Of a stretch of DNA of 64,000 nt, positions 1-7,393 are shown in pieces (the stretch's first letter is position 1; each line of letters begins with the position of its first letter). The stretch covers positions 186,001-250,000 of the forward strand of contig NZ_LGKP01000022.1 of assembly GCF_001306135.1 (NCBI RefSeq). Direction: 5' to 3'. The notes beneath the pieces are model-generated. The model had not been told where the DNA came from and searched no databases. It saw only the letters and a list, made by a program, of their open reading frames with translations. Origin of the DNA: Herpetosiphon geysericola. GTDB taxonomy: Bacteria > Chloroflexota > Chloroflexia > Chloroflexales > Herpetosiphonaceae. Both the position numbers and the translations under genes were made by a program.

Positions 1-462
1 GATCGCACCGCTGACCTTGAAACTGCACTCGTAAAGTTACAAGAGCGTGCCAGCACTCAAGAACGCTTGCTTGATGAGATTGAGCAACAACGCGAGGTGA
101 TTCGTGAAATGAGTGTGCCAGTGTTGCCAGTAGCGGCCAAGGTGTTGGTCATGCCATTGATTGGGGCGCTTGATAGCGAACGGCTTAGCCGCCTGCAAGA
201 TAATGCGTTGCAAGCGGTGCAGCGTCAATCAATCAAACATTTGGTCTTGGATATTACCGGGGTTGTGGTGGTCGATAGCCAAGTTGCCCAAGGGTTTATT
301 AGCGTGGTGCGAGCGGTGCGCTTGCTTGGCGCAGAAACCATGCTGGTTGGCGTGCGGCCAGAAGTTGCCCAAGCCATGGTCTCGTTAGGGCTAGAATTGG
401 ATACAATCAGCACCTCGGCGACATTGCAAGAAGGCCTGCAACGGATTCATAGCTACAATTAA
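1..462 (+). CDS. STAS-domain anti-sigma-factor antagonist-like protein (C-terminal part)
   Basis: The frame is open from the first base of the window, so the start lies upstream. The visible part begins with a charged, probably coiled-coil linker (repeated L, E, Q and R) and continues as a STAS domain: the stretch around VLPVAAKVLVMPLIGALD is the usual first strand, and LVLDITGVVVVDSQVAQGF holds the conserved D-(I/V)-(T/S)-G core, although the phosphorylatable Ser/Thr of SpoIIAA-type proteins is read here as V-D-S. RsbR/RsbT-co-antagonist proteins have this layout of a variable sensory N-terminus plus STAS, so a stressosome-like signalling role is the natural inference. The sensory part is outside the window. 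Its stop overlaps the stop of the convergent nitroreductase gene by about 4 bases. Confidence 0.85.
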   Translation, partial: DRTADLETALVKLQERASTQERLLDEIEQQREVIREMSVPVLPVAAKVLVMPLIGALDSERLSRLQDNALQAVQRQSIKHLVLDITGVVVVDSQVAQGFISVVRAVRLLGAETMLVGVRPEVAQAMVSLGLELDTISTSATLQEGLQRIHSYN

Positions 463-1253
463 GCGTCGTTTGTTGGCTCAAATGGTTCGTCCCAACGGTT
501 AGCATATGCCAAGGCTGCGGTGCGCTTGCGCTGCGATGACGTCCAATCGATCGTTGGGCGATCGGCGGTTTGCGGAATGTAGCCCAACCGATACAGCACC
601 ATCAAACTGTGCTCCTCGGGAATGTGCAACAGCTTGTTGATTTTCTCCCACTGGCCTTCAACTTCCATCGGCGTCGAAATAAACTGCATGCCAATGCCAA
701 GTGAGGTGGCAGTTAGCCAAATCGTTTGCATCACCGCGCCCAACGAAAGCAGCGAGTACATTCCCGATAGGTCGTCGGGCTTGTATTCGCTTTTATCCAG
801 CGTAATCCCCAAAATCAAGGGCGAGCCAGCCACCAATTTGCGGGCATCCTTGCCAAGCACTTTGGGCACTTGAAATTTGGCCATCAACTCGCCGCCACGC
901 TCGGTAAAAATATATTTGGCAAACGGTTTAAGTACTGCTGGCAGGTTGTCGATCAAAATGCCATCGCCTCGTTGATCAACTTCCTTCTTTGAGAAGCGAA
1001 AATATTTGCGATAGCGTTGCCAGAAGCGACCACCAGCCATTAATTTCTGCATCGATTCGCCAGCAATATCAGCGAGTTGCATACGCGTCGCTTGATCTTG
1101 GATGACGACGAAACGCCATGGCTGCGAATTAAAGTGCGAGGGTGCACAGGCTGCCATCTCCAAAATAGTTCGCACATGGGCTGGGTCAAGCGGGCGATCT
1201 TCAAATGGGCCATTGGTGGTGCGGCGCGAACGAATCGCATCGAGCAAATCCAT
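459..1253 (-). CDS. Nitroreductase family protein (FMN-dependent)
   Basis: About 264 residues. The N-terminus MDLLDAIRSRRTTNGPF and the block APSHFNSQPWRFVVIQD are the FMN-binding signature of the nitroreductase superfamily, in which NAD(P)H reduces nitro compounds, quinones or flavins. Later blocks (LSLGAVMQTIWLTATSLGIG and YRLGYIP) are also typical. The frame stays open upstream of position 1253, but that extension runs into the preceding gene, and MDLLDAI is the family's normal beginning, so I place the start at 1253. The gene lies 16 bases after the stop of the kinase-like gene (1270-2025) and is probably its last operon partner. The physiological substrate cannot be read from sequence. 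Confidence 0.85.
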   Translation of the reverse strand: MDLLDAIRSRRTTNGPFEDRPLDPAHVRTILEMAACAPSHFNSQPWRFVVIQDQATRMQLADIAGESMQKLMAGGRFWQRYRKYFRFSKKEVDQRGDGILIDNLPAVLKPFAKYIFTERGGELMAKFQVPKVLGKDARKLVAGSPLILGITLDKSEYKPDDLSGMYSLLSLGAVMQTIWLTATSLGIGMQFISTPMEVEGQWEKINKLLHIPEEHSLMVLYRLGYIPQTADRPTIDWTSSQRKRTAALAYANRWDEPFEPTNDA

Positions 1254-1269
1254 AGCTGGATATCCTTGT

Positions 1270-2025
1270 CTACACGGGCGGCCACGGAATTGAGCGCTGC
1301 CCATACGAAGCTGGAAATTTGGCATTGCTGATCAGGCGGCTGAGCCGTTGGCGCATGGCTTTGATTTCACGTGGGTACAGCATTGCGTTCAAGGCTTGGG
1401 TCAGGCTGCTGTCTGGCTCCAAATCTTGGGCCAGTTGCTTAAGATCGGCTAAATCTTCTGCGGGAATATCCTCGCCCACCCAATCCCAAATTACCGTGCG
1501 CAACTTATATTCATCGTGAAAACAGATGCCATGATCAATCGCCCAAATCCGCTGATCATCATCGACGAGCACATGACCACCCTTGCGATCTGCATTGTTA
1601 ATCACAATATCAAACAAGGCCATGCGCTGAAAATCACGTTCGCGGCCTTCTTTCAAGGTAAAAAAATGCTGCTCGTAATCGGCGTGAATCAGCAATTGCA
1701 CCGAGCCAACGCCGTGCGGGCCTTGACGGGTAACGGTTGGCGGCACCAAATGCCAGCCCAAGGCATGGCTAATCATAAACGCCGCTGCCTCGCGTTTATA
1801 CAACGTGCCCTGCGGGAAATCCCAGAGCGGGTTCTCGCCACGTTGGGGTTTATAGACCGCCCCCAGCACAAGCTCGCTTGGCTCATCTGCATGGACTTCA
1901 ACTAAGAAGGTATAGTTACTGCTCCATGGCAATAAGCCCTGCAATTCGATCCGGCCATCGCGCAACACTTGCAAGATCGTTGCCAGTTCAAGCGCTAGGG
2001 GTTGCTCTGATTCGTTATCGCTCAT
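1270..2025 (-). CDS. SCO1664-family (TIGR03843-type) phosphatidylinositol-kinase-like protein
   Basis: 251 residues. The blocks VYKPQRGENPLWDFPQGTLY, INNADRKGGHVL and WAIDHGICFH match the uncharacterised actinobacterial/Chloroflexi family represented by SCO1664, whose N-N-x-D-x-K-x-G-H and I-D-H-G motifs resemble the catalytic and metal-binding loops of phosphatidylinositol 3/4-kinase-fold proteins. A phosphotransfer role is therefore suspected but not demonstrated. It sits with a DUF3090 gene and a histidine-phosphatase-type phosphomutase, the two proteins that co-occur with this family in Actinobacteria (often beside mshC, from memory). Here a 239-base repeat-bearing gap separates it from DUF3090. 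The first ATG is used; alternatives inside the gene would cut conserved sequence. Confidence 0.85.
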   Translation of the reverse strand: MSDNESEQPLALELATILQVLRDGRIELQGLLPWSSNYTFLVEVHADEPSELVLGAVYKPQRGENPLWDFPQGTLYKREAAAFMISHALGWHLVPPTVTRQGPHGVGSVQLLIHADYEQHFFTLKEGRERDFQRMALFDIVINNADRKGGHVLVDDDQRIWAIDHGICFHDEYKLRTVIWDWVGEDIPAEDLADLKQLAQDLEPDSSLTQALNAMLYPREIKAMRQRLSRLISNAKFPASYGQRSIPWPPV

Positions 2026-2036
2026 GGGCTACCTCA

Positions 2037-2264
2037 GTATTTGGGGAATGGGGGTCGGGGTTCAGGGGTTGGGGTTCAGGACGTTGCTCAATCCCAAATT
2101 AGGCTCAACCTGATCTCTGATCCCCCAACCCTACTTTATTGGCCAATGGAGGTTAGAAGGGGCTGGTGACAGGACGTTGCTCAATCCCATAACCTATTCC
2201 ATAATCCCAATCAATGGTTGTATTGAGTCTTCGTATCCTGATCCCTGATCCCCGACCCCTACTT
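2037..2264. repeat. Repeat-bearing spacer within the three-gene cluster
   Basis: This spacer separates DUF3090 from the kinase-like gene. It carries a perfect 20-base direct repeat, CAGGACGTTGCTCAATCCCA, at 2077-2096 and 2170-2189. Between and around the copies are low-complexity phrases of the type GGGGTTCAGGGG and CCTGATCCCTGATCCCC. No open frame or terminator is convincing. It belongs stylistically to the mosaic repeats found in other gaps of the window. Confidence 0.7.
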
Positions 2265-2867
2265 CTACATTTCGGAAGCTTTTTTATTGCCGTGGCCATT
2301 TTTCTTGACGCACATATGGCCTTCATCTTCCATTGGTTGCAAACATTGAGGGCAAATTGGCCGCCCGCCAGTGGTGATAATGTCCATGGCGTTGCGACTT
2401 AGCGCTTGCATTTGAGCGCGGGTTGCCGAAATACGGACACGGCGTGGCTCGTTTTTGGCTTCTTCATCGTCGCTGCGTTGCTGCAAAATTGGGTCAATAT
2501 CTTCATCTTCATCATCATCGGCCAATTGCAATTCATCAGCCTCGATGACCAACAAATCGCTGGTTGGGTCGTAGGCAAGCGCCATTTGGGCGATGCGGAA
2601 GAAGGGATTCAACGGTGGCCGCAGCAATAATTCGGCTGGGGTTGGCTCCTCGGATGCATCGGGCCGGGCCACGCCACGCTTCACCAATTCTTCGAGAATA
2701 TCGTCGATTCGTAAGCATAAGGCGCGAACCAACTCTTTTTCGGTAATTAACGAAACCAGATCGTTACCTTTTTGGGCTTGAAGATAGAACGTGCGCTGGC
2801 CTGGCTGGCCAACTGCTGCTGCCGTAATATGGCTAACGCGGCGTAAATCGTAGACGAAATCTGACAT
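2265..2867 (-). CDS. DUF3090 family protein (TIGR03847-type)
   Basis: 200 residues. It begins MSDFVYDLRRVSHITAAAVGQ, continues with GQRTFYLQAQKGNDLVSLIT, and ends in a small treble-clef-like metal site, C-P-x-C-x(10)-C (CPQCLQPMEDEGHMC). This is the architecture of DUF3090 in Actinobacteria and Chloroflexi. The function is unknown; the cysteine pair and third cysteine suggest Zn binding. An acidic stretch (ADDDEDEDID) lies in the middle and is probably a flexible linker. It starts 37 bases downstream of the phosphomutase stop, with AAAGG upstream of the ATG, so those two genes are very probably cotranscribed. It is the second member of the uncharacterised trio. Confidence 0.87.
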   Translation of the reverse strand: MSDFVYDLRRVSHITAAAVGQPGQRTFYLQAQKGNDLVSLITEKELVRALCLRIDDILEELVKRGVARPDASEEPTPAELLLRPPLNPFFRIAQMALAYDPTSDLLVIEADELQLADDDEDEDIDPILQQRSDDEEAKNEPRRVRISATRAQMQALSRNAMDIITTGGRPICPQCLQPMEDEGHMCVKKNGHGNKKASEM

Positions 2868-2904
2868 ACCGAACCTTTCAATTCAGTGTAAGCGAGCGCT
2901 TAGC

Positions 2905-3576
2905 TTAACCCACAGGCCGTTCAGTTTCCGGCGTAACGTCGTTTGTATCGTTCGAAGCAGGCTTGGCTTCAGGAAAGCTGGGCATTTCGCTGGTCTGATT
3001 CACACACAGCACATGCGGCCCGCTATCGTTGACCGTAACCACCGTGACCGAAGCTGGGCTAATCACAATCCGTTGGAACAAATCTAAATGGACGCCCAAA
3101 TAATGCGCAATCATGGCTTTAACCACATCGGCATGGGCAAAAACAGCGATAACATCATTGGGATGTTGCTGGCGCAAGGCTTCGAGCGCATCGACCACCC
3201 GATTTTGCATCTCGCGCAAGGTTTCGCCGCCTGGAATCCGCGTACCCGATGGAAAACGCTGGATATTGGTCCAAGTTGGGGTGTCGGCTAATTCCTTAAT
3301 CGTGCGGCCTGTCCACTCGCCAAACTGAATCTCGCCAACGCCAGCCAAGATTTGAACCTCAAGGCCAAGCTGTTGGGCGATTGGTTGGGCGGTTTCGACA
3401 GCGCGCTCAAGCGGGCTGCTATAGATCGCTTTGATCGGGGCGTTGGCCAAATGTTCAGCCAAGCGTTGGGCTTGGGCTTGACCTTCGGCATTAAGGTGGA
3501 CGTTGGGTGTCCAACCAGCCAAGGCTTTACCAACCATATCGTTGGTTGCATGGCGAATTAATAAAAACGTCGTCAT
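2905..3576 (-). CDS. MSMEG_4193-type putative phosphomutase (histidine phosphatase superfamily)
   Basis: 223 residues. The N-terminal LLIRHA(T)N motif supplies the phospho-accepting histidine (the classical signature is L-x-R-H-G/A). The second half has the usual Glu in GEIQFGEWTGRTIKELAD and a second catalytic His in VIAVFAHADVVKAMIAHYLG. Family members occur with a kinase-like protein and DUF3090, which led annotators to propose a phosphomutase rather than a phosphatase role. The C-terminal 25 residues are polar and disordered. It is the first gene of the minus-strand group. The real substrate is unknown. Confidence 0.85.
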   Translation of the reverse strand: MTTFLLIRHATNDMVGKALAGWTPNVHLNAEGQAQAQRLAEHLANAPIKAIYSSPLERAVETAQPIAQQLGLEVQILAGVGEIQFGEWTGRTIKELADTPTWTNIQRFPSGTRIPGGETLREMQNRVVDALEALRQQHPNDVIAVFAHADVVKAMIAHYLGVHLDLFQRIVISPASVTVVTVNDSGPHVLCVNQTSEMPSFPEAKPASNDTNDVTPETERPVG

Positions 3577-3585
3577 TGGTCTTGA

Positions 3586-3825
3586 TTTCCTCCGCTACGA
3601 CGACAATACATCGTATTATACGGCGATTTTACTGCCAATGGTGAGATCGCGCTGATTAATATTTGGCTGCTGGCCGCTGGGCGTGCTATTGGCTGCTTGG
3701 CGCTGAACAAGCGCAGCCCACGCCCCAAGCACGCTAACTTGGCCAATTTGCAACCAGAATTTCTAAAGAAGCTTAATAAATCGCCCAAATCCAAGGCTGA
3801 TGGCACTGCATTTGCTCTTTGCTAG
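3586..3825 (+). pseudogene. ATG-less open frame, possible gene remnant
   Basis: The 3577-3985 gap is mostly unexplained. In it a plus-strand frame stays open for about 79 codons, with a coding-like composition: a hydrophobic stretch (IALINIWLLAAGRAIG) followed by a basic, lysine-rich tail. No ATG or GTG and no ribosome-binding site precede it. The opposite strand has a similar short frame. I cannot assign a family. It may be a decayed gene or chance; the rest of the gap contains only the HU promoter region. Confidence 0.25.
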
Positions 3826-3857
3826 GCCAAAAACCTACTCCCTGAGCCAAAAAGCAC

Positions 3858-3884
3858 TTGCATTCTTGGCACGGGTGATATAAG
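3858..3884 (+). promoter_or_regulatory. Candidate promoter of the HU gene
   Basis: TTGCAT (3858-3863), a 15-base spacer and an extended -10, TGATATAAG (TATAAG at 3879-3884). It lies about 100 bases before the HU start. The short spacer is partly compensated by the TGN extension. This is a by-eye call. Confidence 0.4.
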
Positions 3885-3985
3885 GTAGGTGCTATCGCGA
3901 ATGCTTGAGGTATTACGAGGATACTAAAGCCATGCGGCTGTCTTTCAATTTTGGTGAAGACAGGTAGTGTAAGGAGTAACTCCAA

Positions 3986-4264
3986 ATGCATCAATCGGAT
4001 TTGATCAAGGCCATTGCGGAAAAATCAGGTTTGAACCAAGCCCAAGCTGGCAAAGCAGTTAACGCCTTGCTCGAAAGCATCACCGAAGCGTTGGCAGCTG
4101 GCGATCGGGTCGTCTTGACTGGCTTTGGCACGTTTGAAGTCCGCGAACGCCAAGCGCGCACTGGCTTCAACCCCAAAACCCGCGAGCCATTGGAAATTCC
4201 TGCTACCCGCGCTCCAGCATTTTCGGCTGGGAGCAACTTGAAAAAAGCCGTCACCGAGAAATAG
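3986..4264 (+). CDS. hup: DNA-binding protein HU
   Basis: 92 residues, the full length of bacterial HU. It begins MHQSDLIKAIAEKSGLNQAQ, has GDRVVLTGFGTFEVRERQAR before the beta-arm, and continues G-F-N-P-K-T-R-E-P-L-E-I-P with the conserved arm and its proline, ending in the C-terminal helix. HU is the dimeric nucleoid protein that bends DNA without strong sequence preference. TAAGGAG stands upstream of the ATG. The gene is monocistronic: its own extended -10 promoter is proposed at 3858-3884 and a strong intrinsic terminator follows at 4279-4316. IHF is less likely, since IHF subunits come as two different genes in other phyla. Confidence 0.95.
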   Translation: MHQSDLIKAIAEKSGLNQAQAGKAVNALLESITEALAAGDRVVLTGFGTFEVRERQARTGFNPKTREPLEIPATRAPAFSAGSNLKKAVTEK

Positions 4265-4278
4265 TGCTCGGGTGGCTC

Positions 4279-4316
4279 AACCACGGCTAGGCAACGCGCT
4301 TGGCCGTGGTTTTTTT
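4279..4316 (+). terminator. Intrinsic terminator after HU
   Basis: A nine-base-pair stem, AACCACGGC (4279-4287) with GCCGTGGTT (4303-4311), is followed by an unbroken T run to 4316. The next gene's promoter begins six bases later. Confidence 0.9.
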
Positions 4317-4321
4317 GTGGC

Positions 4322-4350
4322 TTGAAGTTAGCACATTTGTTTTGTATAAT
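4322..4350 (+). promoter_or_regulatory. Promoter of the effector-binding-domain gene
   Basis: TTGAAG (4322-4327), exactly 17 bases, then TATAAT (4345-4350). The start codon is 30 bases downstream, with GAGGA in between. It sits directly behind the HU terminator, so this gene is an independent unit. Confidence 0.8.
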
Positions 4351-4379
4351 TGCTTGGTTGTGTTGTATGAGGATTATCT

Positions 4380-4844
4380 ATGCAGGTGTATGAACGGGCT
4401 GGGCTAACAATTGCAGGCTTGGCTACTCGCACGACTAATCAAGCAGAAACCGACCCTAACACTGGCTTAATCGGCCCATTGTATCAACGCTTTTTTAGCG
4501 AAAATATCAGCCAGCAGATTCCCACTGCTGATCTTACCAGTCGCTATGCGGTCTATACCCACTATGCCAGCGACCATCAGGGCGAGTACGATCTGATTGT
4601 TGGCCATGCTGTCAGCAACGATCAGCCAGTTGCTGCTGGCCTGACCCAAATTACTATTCCTGCCCAGCGTTATTTGCGTTGGCAGGCAACCATTGCCCAA
4701 CCAAGCGATGTATTTGGGCTGTGGGTGCAGATTTGGGAGTATTTCAGCCAGCCCCAAGCCTATCAACGCAGCTATACTGCCGATTTTGAATATTACGATT
4801 TTGCCCAGCCTGAGCAGGTCGAAATCTGGATTGCCATTCAGTAA
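4380..4844 (+). CDS. GyrI-like / Cass2-type effector-binding domain protein
   Basis: 154 residues forming a single SOUL/GyrI-like fold. It starts MQVYERAGLTIAGLATRT, has LIGPLYQRFFSENISQQIP and YAVYTHYASDHQGEYDLIVG, and ends with tyrosine- and acid-rich sequence (ADFEYYDFAQPEQVEIWIAI). This is the stand-alone form of the effector-binding domain found at the C-terminus of AraC-type and MerR-type multidrug regulators; the integron cassette protein Cass2 has the same fold and binds cationic drugs. No DNA-binding part is present, so it probably binds or sequesters small cationic molecules, or inhibits gyrase as GyrI does. The precise ligand is unknown. Confidence 0.8.
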   Translation: MQVYERAGLTIAGLATRTTNQAETDPNTGLIGPLYQRFFSENISQQIPTADLTSRYAVYTHYASDHQGEYDLIVGHAVSNDQPVAAGLTQITIPAQRYLRWQATIAQPSDVFGLWVQIWEYFSQPQAYQRSYTADFEYYDFAQPEQVEIWIAIQ

Positions 4845-4906
4845 TATTCCCACCGCCAACCCCTCGTCTGCGGCTCGTGAGCGAGGGGCTGGTTAAATGC
4901 GCGTTG

Positions 4907-5392
4907 TTATTTGGCCTCAAGCGTTTGTTTTTTCCAATCAATGCTATAGCTCGCTGCCGACTTGTCGATGACCTGCTCAACTGCCCCCAACACTTGGCCA
5001 ATAAAATCAGGATTTTCATGAACGAACACAATTGCCTCATTCGGCCCAGTGCTCGGTACCACTAACAATCCATGTTGGTCACGCCAGCCAAGATAATCGA
5101 AAAAGAGATATATGATCCACAGGGCGAGGCCCGCAGATAGCACATTTTGGGCATCCTCGATTAAAAAGTTTGACCTTAAGCCCATCGTAATCGTTAAGCC
5201 TATGGCTAAAATCAATACTTGCATGGTTGGAAAAGCTTTGTAGATTTTTACTTGGGCAACTTTGGCAAGGTTTGCGGTTGGAATAAGCGTCTGATCAATC
5301 CGCAGCCGCGTGGCATCAATCTGCATGTGTTCGGCGTGTACGCTGGTAACGCGGTGTTTGGCGATCGGTTCGATTGCTGATTCGCTTGGCAT
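4907..5392 (-). CDS. DUF6232-like membrane protein
   Basis: 161 residues from the ATG at 5392, which is preceded by GGGG. An N-terminal cytoplasmic part (with ATRLRIDQTLIPTANLAKV, where a beta-rich domain would bind or pack) is followed by two close transmembrane segments (VLILAIGLTITMGL and VLSAGLALWIIYLFFDYLGW), then a C-terminal alpha/beta part ending IDWKKQTLEAK. This is the layout of the small DUF6232 family of unknown function. An upstream in-frame start would run into the promoter region of the divergent peroxiredoxin gene and is unlikely. It is divergent from the peroxiredoxin with only about 80 bases between starts, so their control regions overlap. Confidence 0.65.
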   Translation of the reverse strand: MPSESAIEPIAKHRVTSVHAEHMQIDATRLRIDQTLIPTANLAKVAQVKIYKAFPTMQVLILAIGLTITMGLRSNFLIEDAQNVLSAGLALWIIYLFFDYLGWRDQHGLLVVPSTGPNEAIVFVHENPDFIGQVLGAVEQVIDKSAASYSIDWKKQTLEAK

Positions 5393-5472
5393 AATTCCCC
5401 TCAATTCACTCCGATGCGGAGTATAATGCAATACGGTATTAGGATGAGTGTGTACATTAAGGAGCAATTCGC

Positions 5473-5928
5473 GTGGATAGTACCACCCTCAAAGTTGGCG
5501 ATCAAGCCCCCGATTGGACATTAAGTGGCACTGATGGCGACGTGCATTTGGCCGACTTCCAAGGCCAAAAAAACGTTGTGCTGCTGTTTTATCCCTTAGA
5601 TTTTAGCCCTGTCTGTTCATTACAATTGCCCAGTTATCAAGCCCGCAAACCTGAATTCGATCAACGTGATACTGAGATTTTTGGCATTAGCACTGATAGT
5701 AAATGGTCGCACAAAGCATTTTCCGATCAGTTAGGGCTTGAATATCAATTACTCAGTGATTATCAACGCCATGTTTCCGAAGCCTATGGCGTATTGCGGC
5801 CAGAAGGTTTTACCAATCGCGCAGTGTTTGTGATTGATAAAGCTGGGATTGTGCGCCACATTTCAGTCACCAACCCCGGCCAACAGCCCGACCAAAACGA
5901 AGTGATGAACGTGCTCGAAACCTTGTAA
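5473..5928 (+). CDS. Peroxiredoxin (AhpC/TSA family, 1-Cys)
   Basis: 151 residues with a GTG start preceded by AAGGAG. The thioredoxin-fold core [19 protein letters not shown] carries the peroxidatic cysteine at residue 48 in a P-x-x-F-S-P-V-C context, and [12 protein letters not shown] and [15 protein letters not shown] are standard peroxiredoxin blocks. No other cysteine occurs in the protein, so no intramolecular resolving cysteine exists; it should work as a 1-Cys enzyme resolved by an external thiol. It reduces peroxides in the cytoplasm. It resembles the BCP/AhpE side of the family. It is transcribed divergently from the DUF6232-like gene and converges on the small membrane gene at 5961. 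Confidence 0.9.
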   Translation: MDSTTLKVGDQAPDWTLSGTDGDVHLADFQGQKNVVLLFYPLDFSPVCSLQLPSYQARKPEFDQRDTEIFGISTDSKWSHKAFSDQLGLEYQLLSDYQRHVSEAYGVLRPEGFTNRAVFVIDKAGIVRHISVTNPGQQPDQNEVMNVLETL

Positions 5929-5960
5929 ATTGCAATGGCGCGGTGCAGCAATGGATCGCG

Positions 5961-6281
5961 CTAGCCAATGATTGAAAGCACGATGATCAAACCACCTTGG
6001 AGCAATGCCAAGCCGGCCAAGCTTTTAAATGCGCCATCAGGCAACCAATCGGGCCAAAGCCCACCAGTTTGCTTAATTGGCTGGCGGTCTTGGCGATAGC
6101 GCGGGTGATAACGGCCATGCACATAGCTGGCAAGCATCAGCATCACCCCTGGAATGCTATCGATCAGCATGCGCAAGCCAGTGCTTAGCCCGCCAGTTTG
6201 CCAAAATGGGCTGCTGACCAAGGCTAAAGTTAGGCCGAAAAATCCAATTAGGCCAAATAGAATGTGCTTTGAATACTTCAT
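5961..6281 (-). CDS. Small membrane protein, function unknown
   Basis: 106 residues. Three hydrophobic segments are visible: ILFGLIGFFGLTLALVS near the N-terminus, IPGVMLMLASYVHG in the middle, and a C-terminal one (LAGLALLQGGLIIVLSIIG). Between the last two is a basic loop, HGRYHPRYRQDRQPIKQTGG. I recognise no family. The gene follows the next membrane gene (6302-6652) by about 20 bases and is probably cotranscribed with it; the reading frame is clean and has an AGAGAA-type site upstream of the ATG. Confidence 0.6.
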   Translation of the reverse strand: MKYSKHILFGLIGFFGLTLALVSSPFWQTGGLSTGLRMLIDSIPGVMLMLASYVHGRYHPRYRQDRQPIKQTGGLWPDWLPDGAFKSLAGLALLQGGLIIVLSIIG

Positions 6282-6301
6282 CGTTCTCTCCGATTATGCG
6301 T

Positions 6302-6652
6302 TTAGAAAAACAGCTTGCTGAGGAGCCAACTAAGGACCGAAAGTGCTACGAATGCCACAGCAATATAGACTAGCCCATTCAAGATCCGTTGTTGGTTGGC
6401 GCTTAACCACGGGCCATTCTCGAACATTTTAAAGACTGGCACTTGCTTGGGTTCTATAGCAGCGTGGTGGTGCAGAAAAAGCCAGTAACTTCCGGCATGA
6501 CCAGCAAAGGCTAACCCGAACATAATCCTGGCTAGTTCATGCAAACCTGTTACAAGCGATGTGCTAGTAAGGATTTTATCTAATCCGTCAAAGCTGATAC
6601 TTATACCACCAAGCATCAAGCCTAAATACAGAAGCATATATTTGTGTTTCAT
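6302..6652 (-). CDS. Small membrane protein, function unknown
   Basis: About 116 residues from the ATG at 6652. GGAG lies 7 bases upstream, which decides against the slightly longer TTG start. Hydrophobic segments: YMLLYLGLMLGGISISF, IMFGLAFAGHAGSYWLFLH (with several histidines, HHHAA, at its end) and ILNGLVYIAVAFVALSVLSW. The histidine-rich edge of the second segment could bind metal or heme, but this is speculation. It probably forms a two-gene unit with the following 106-residue membrane protein. No family recognised. Confidence 0.6.
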   Translation of the reverse strand: MKHKYMLLYLGLMLGGISISFDGLDKILTSTSLVTGLHELARIMFGLAFAGHAGSYWLFLHHHAAIEPKQVPVFKMFENGPWLSANQQRILNGLVYIAVAFVALSVLSWLLSKLFF

Positions 6653-6709
6653 CGCTTGCTCCAACTATTCCGTAATGCTGTACGCAGTGTTGCTGGTTTT
6701 GATGCAGCT

Positions 6710-7393
6710 TTAATTTGCGCCATTGGGTTGCAAAATATAGCCAACGCTAGGAATCGTCACCAAATATTGCGGCTCGGCGGGGTTTGGCTCGATTTTTTGG
6801 CGCAAACGATGCACCAGTTGTTTCAATAAGGTGCGATCGCCAATGCCATGCTGGCCCCAAACGTGGATGGTAACCTGTTCGTTACTGACCACACGGCCTG
6901 CATTGGCCAACAAATATTGTAGCAAGCGAAATTCGCGATTGGTCAACGAGACAAAGCCCAAGCCTTCGCGGCTGACACTTTGGCGCTCGGTATCTAGCAC
7001 CAAATCGCCTTGTTGCAAGGGCGTTGGGCGTTCGCCGCCGCCACGTCGTAGCAGGGCGCGCACCCGTGCGGTGAGCGTGCGTGGGCTAAACGGTTTATTG
7101 AGATAATCATCAGCGCCGCCATCCAAGCCCCGAATCAAATCATCTTCGCTGTTGCGCACGGTTAGCAACATCACTGGCACCGCCGATTGCGCCCGAATTC
7201 GGCGACACACTTCAAAGCCATCCAAGCCTGGCATATTCACATCGAGAATCACCAATTCTGGTTGTTCGCTGGCAAATTGGGTTAAGGCTTGGGTTCCATC
7301 GGCAGCTTGCACCACGGTATAGCCTGCTTGGCTTAGGGCAAAGCCAATTAAGCCGCGTAATTCAGTATCATCATCAACGACTAAAATTTTCAT
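6710..7393 (-). CDS. OmpR/PhoB-family response regulator
   Basis: 227 residues. The receiver domain begins MKILVVDDD (acidic pocket D7-D9); the phospho-accepting aspartate is D51 in LVILDVNMPGLDG; the conserved T and K follow in PVMLLTVRN and DDYLNKPFSP. After a linker comes a winged helix of the OmpR type (LTNREFRLLQYLLANAGRVV ... LVHRLRQKIEP ... VGYIL). ATG 7393 gives the canonical N-terminus; the longer frame would lie inside the kinase gene. It overlaps the 3' end of the histidine kinase by about 20 bases, so the two are translationally coupled, with the kinase first, the reverse of the commoner order. Target genes are unknown. Confidence 0.93.
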   Translation of the reverse strand: MKILVVDDDTELRGLIGFALSQAGYTVVQAADGTQALTQFASEQPELVILDVNMPGLDGFEVCRRIRAQSAVPVMLLTVRNSEDDLIRGLDGGADDYLNKPFSPRTLTARVRALLRRGGGERPTPLQQGDLVLDTERQSVSREGLGFVSLTNREFRLLQYLLANAGRVVSNEQVTIHVWGQHGIGDRTLLKQLVHRLRQKIEPNPAEPQYLVTIPSVGYILQPNGAN

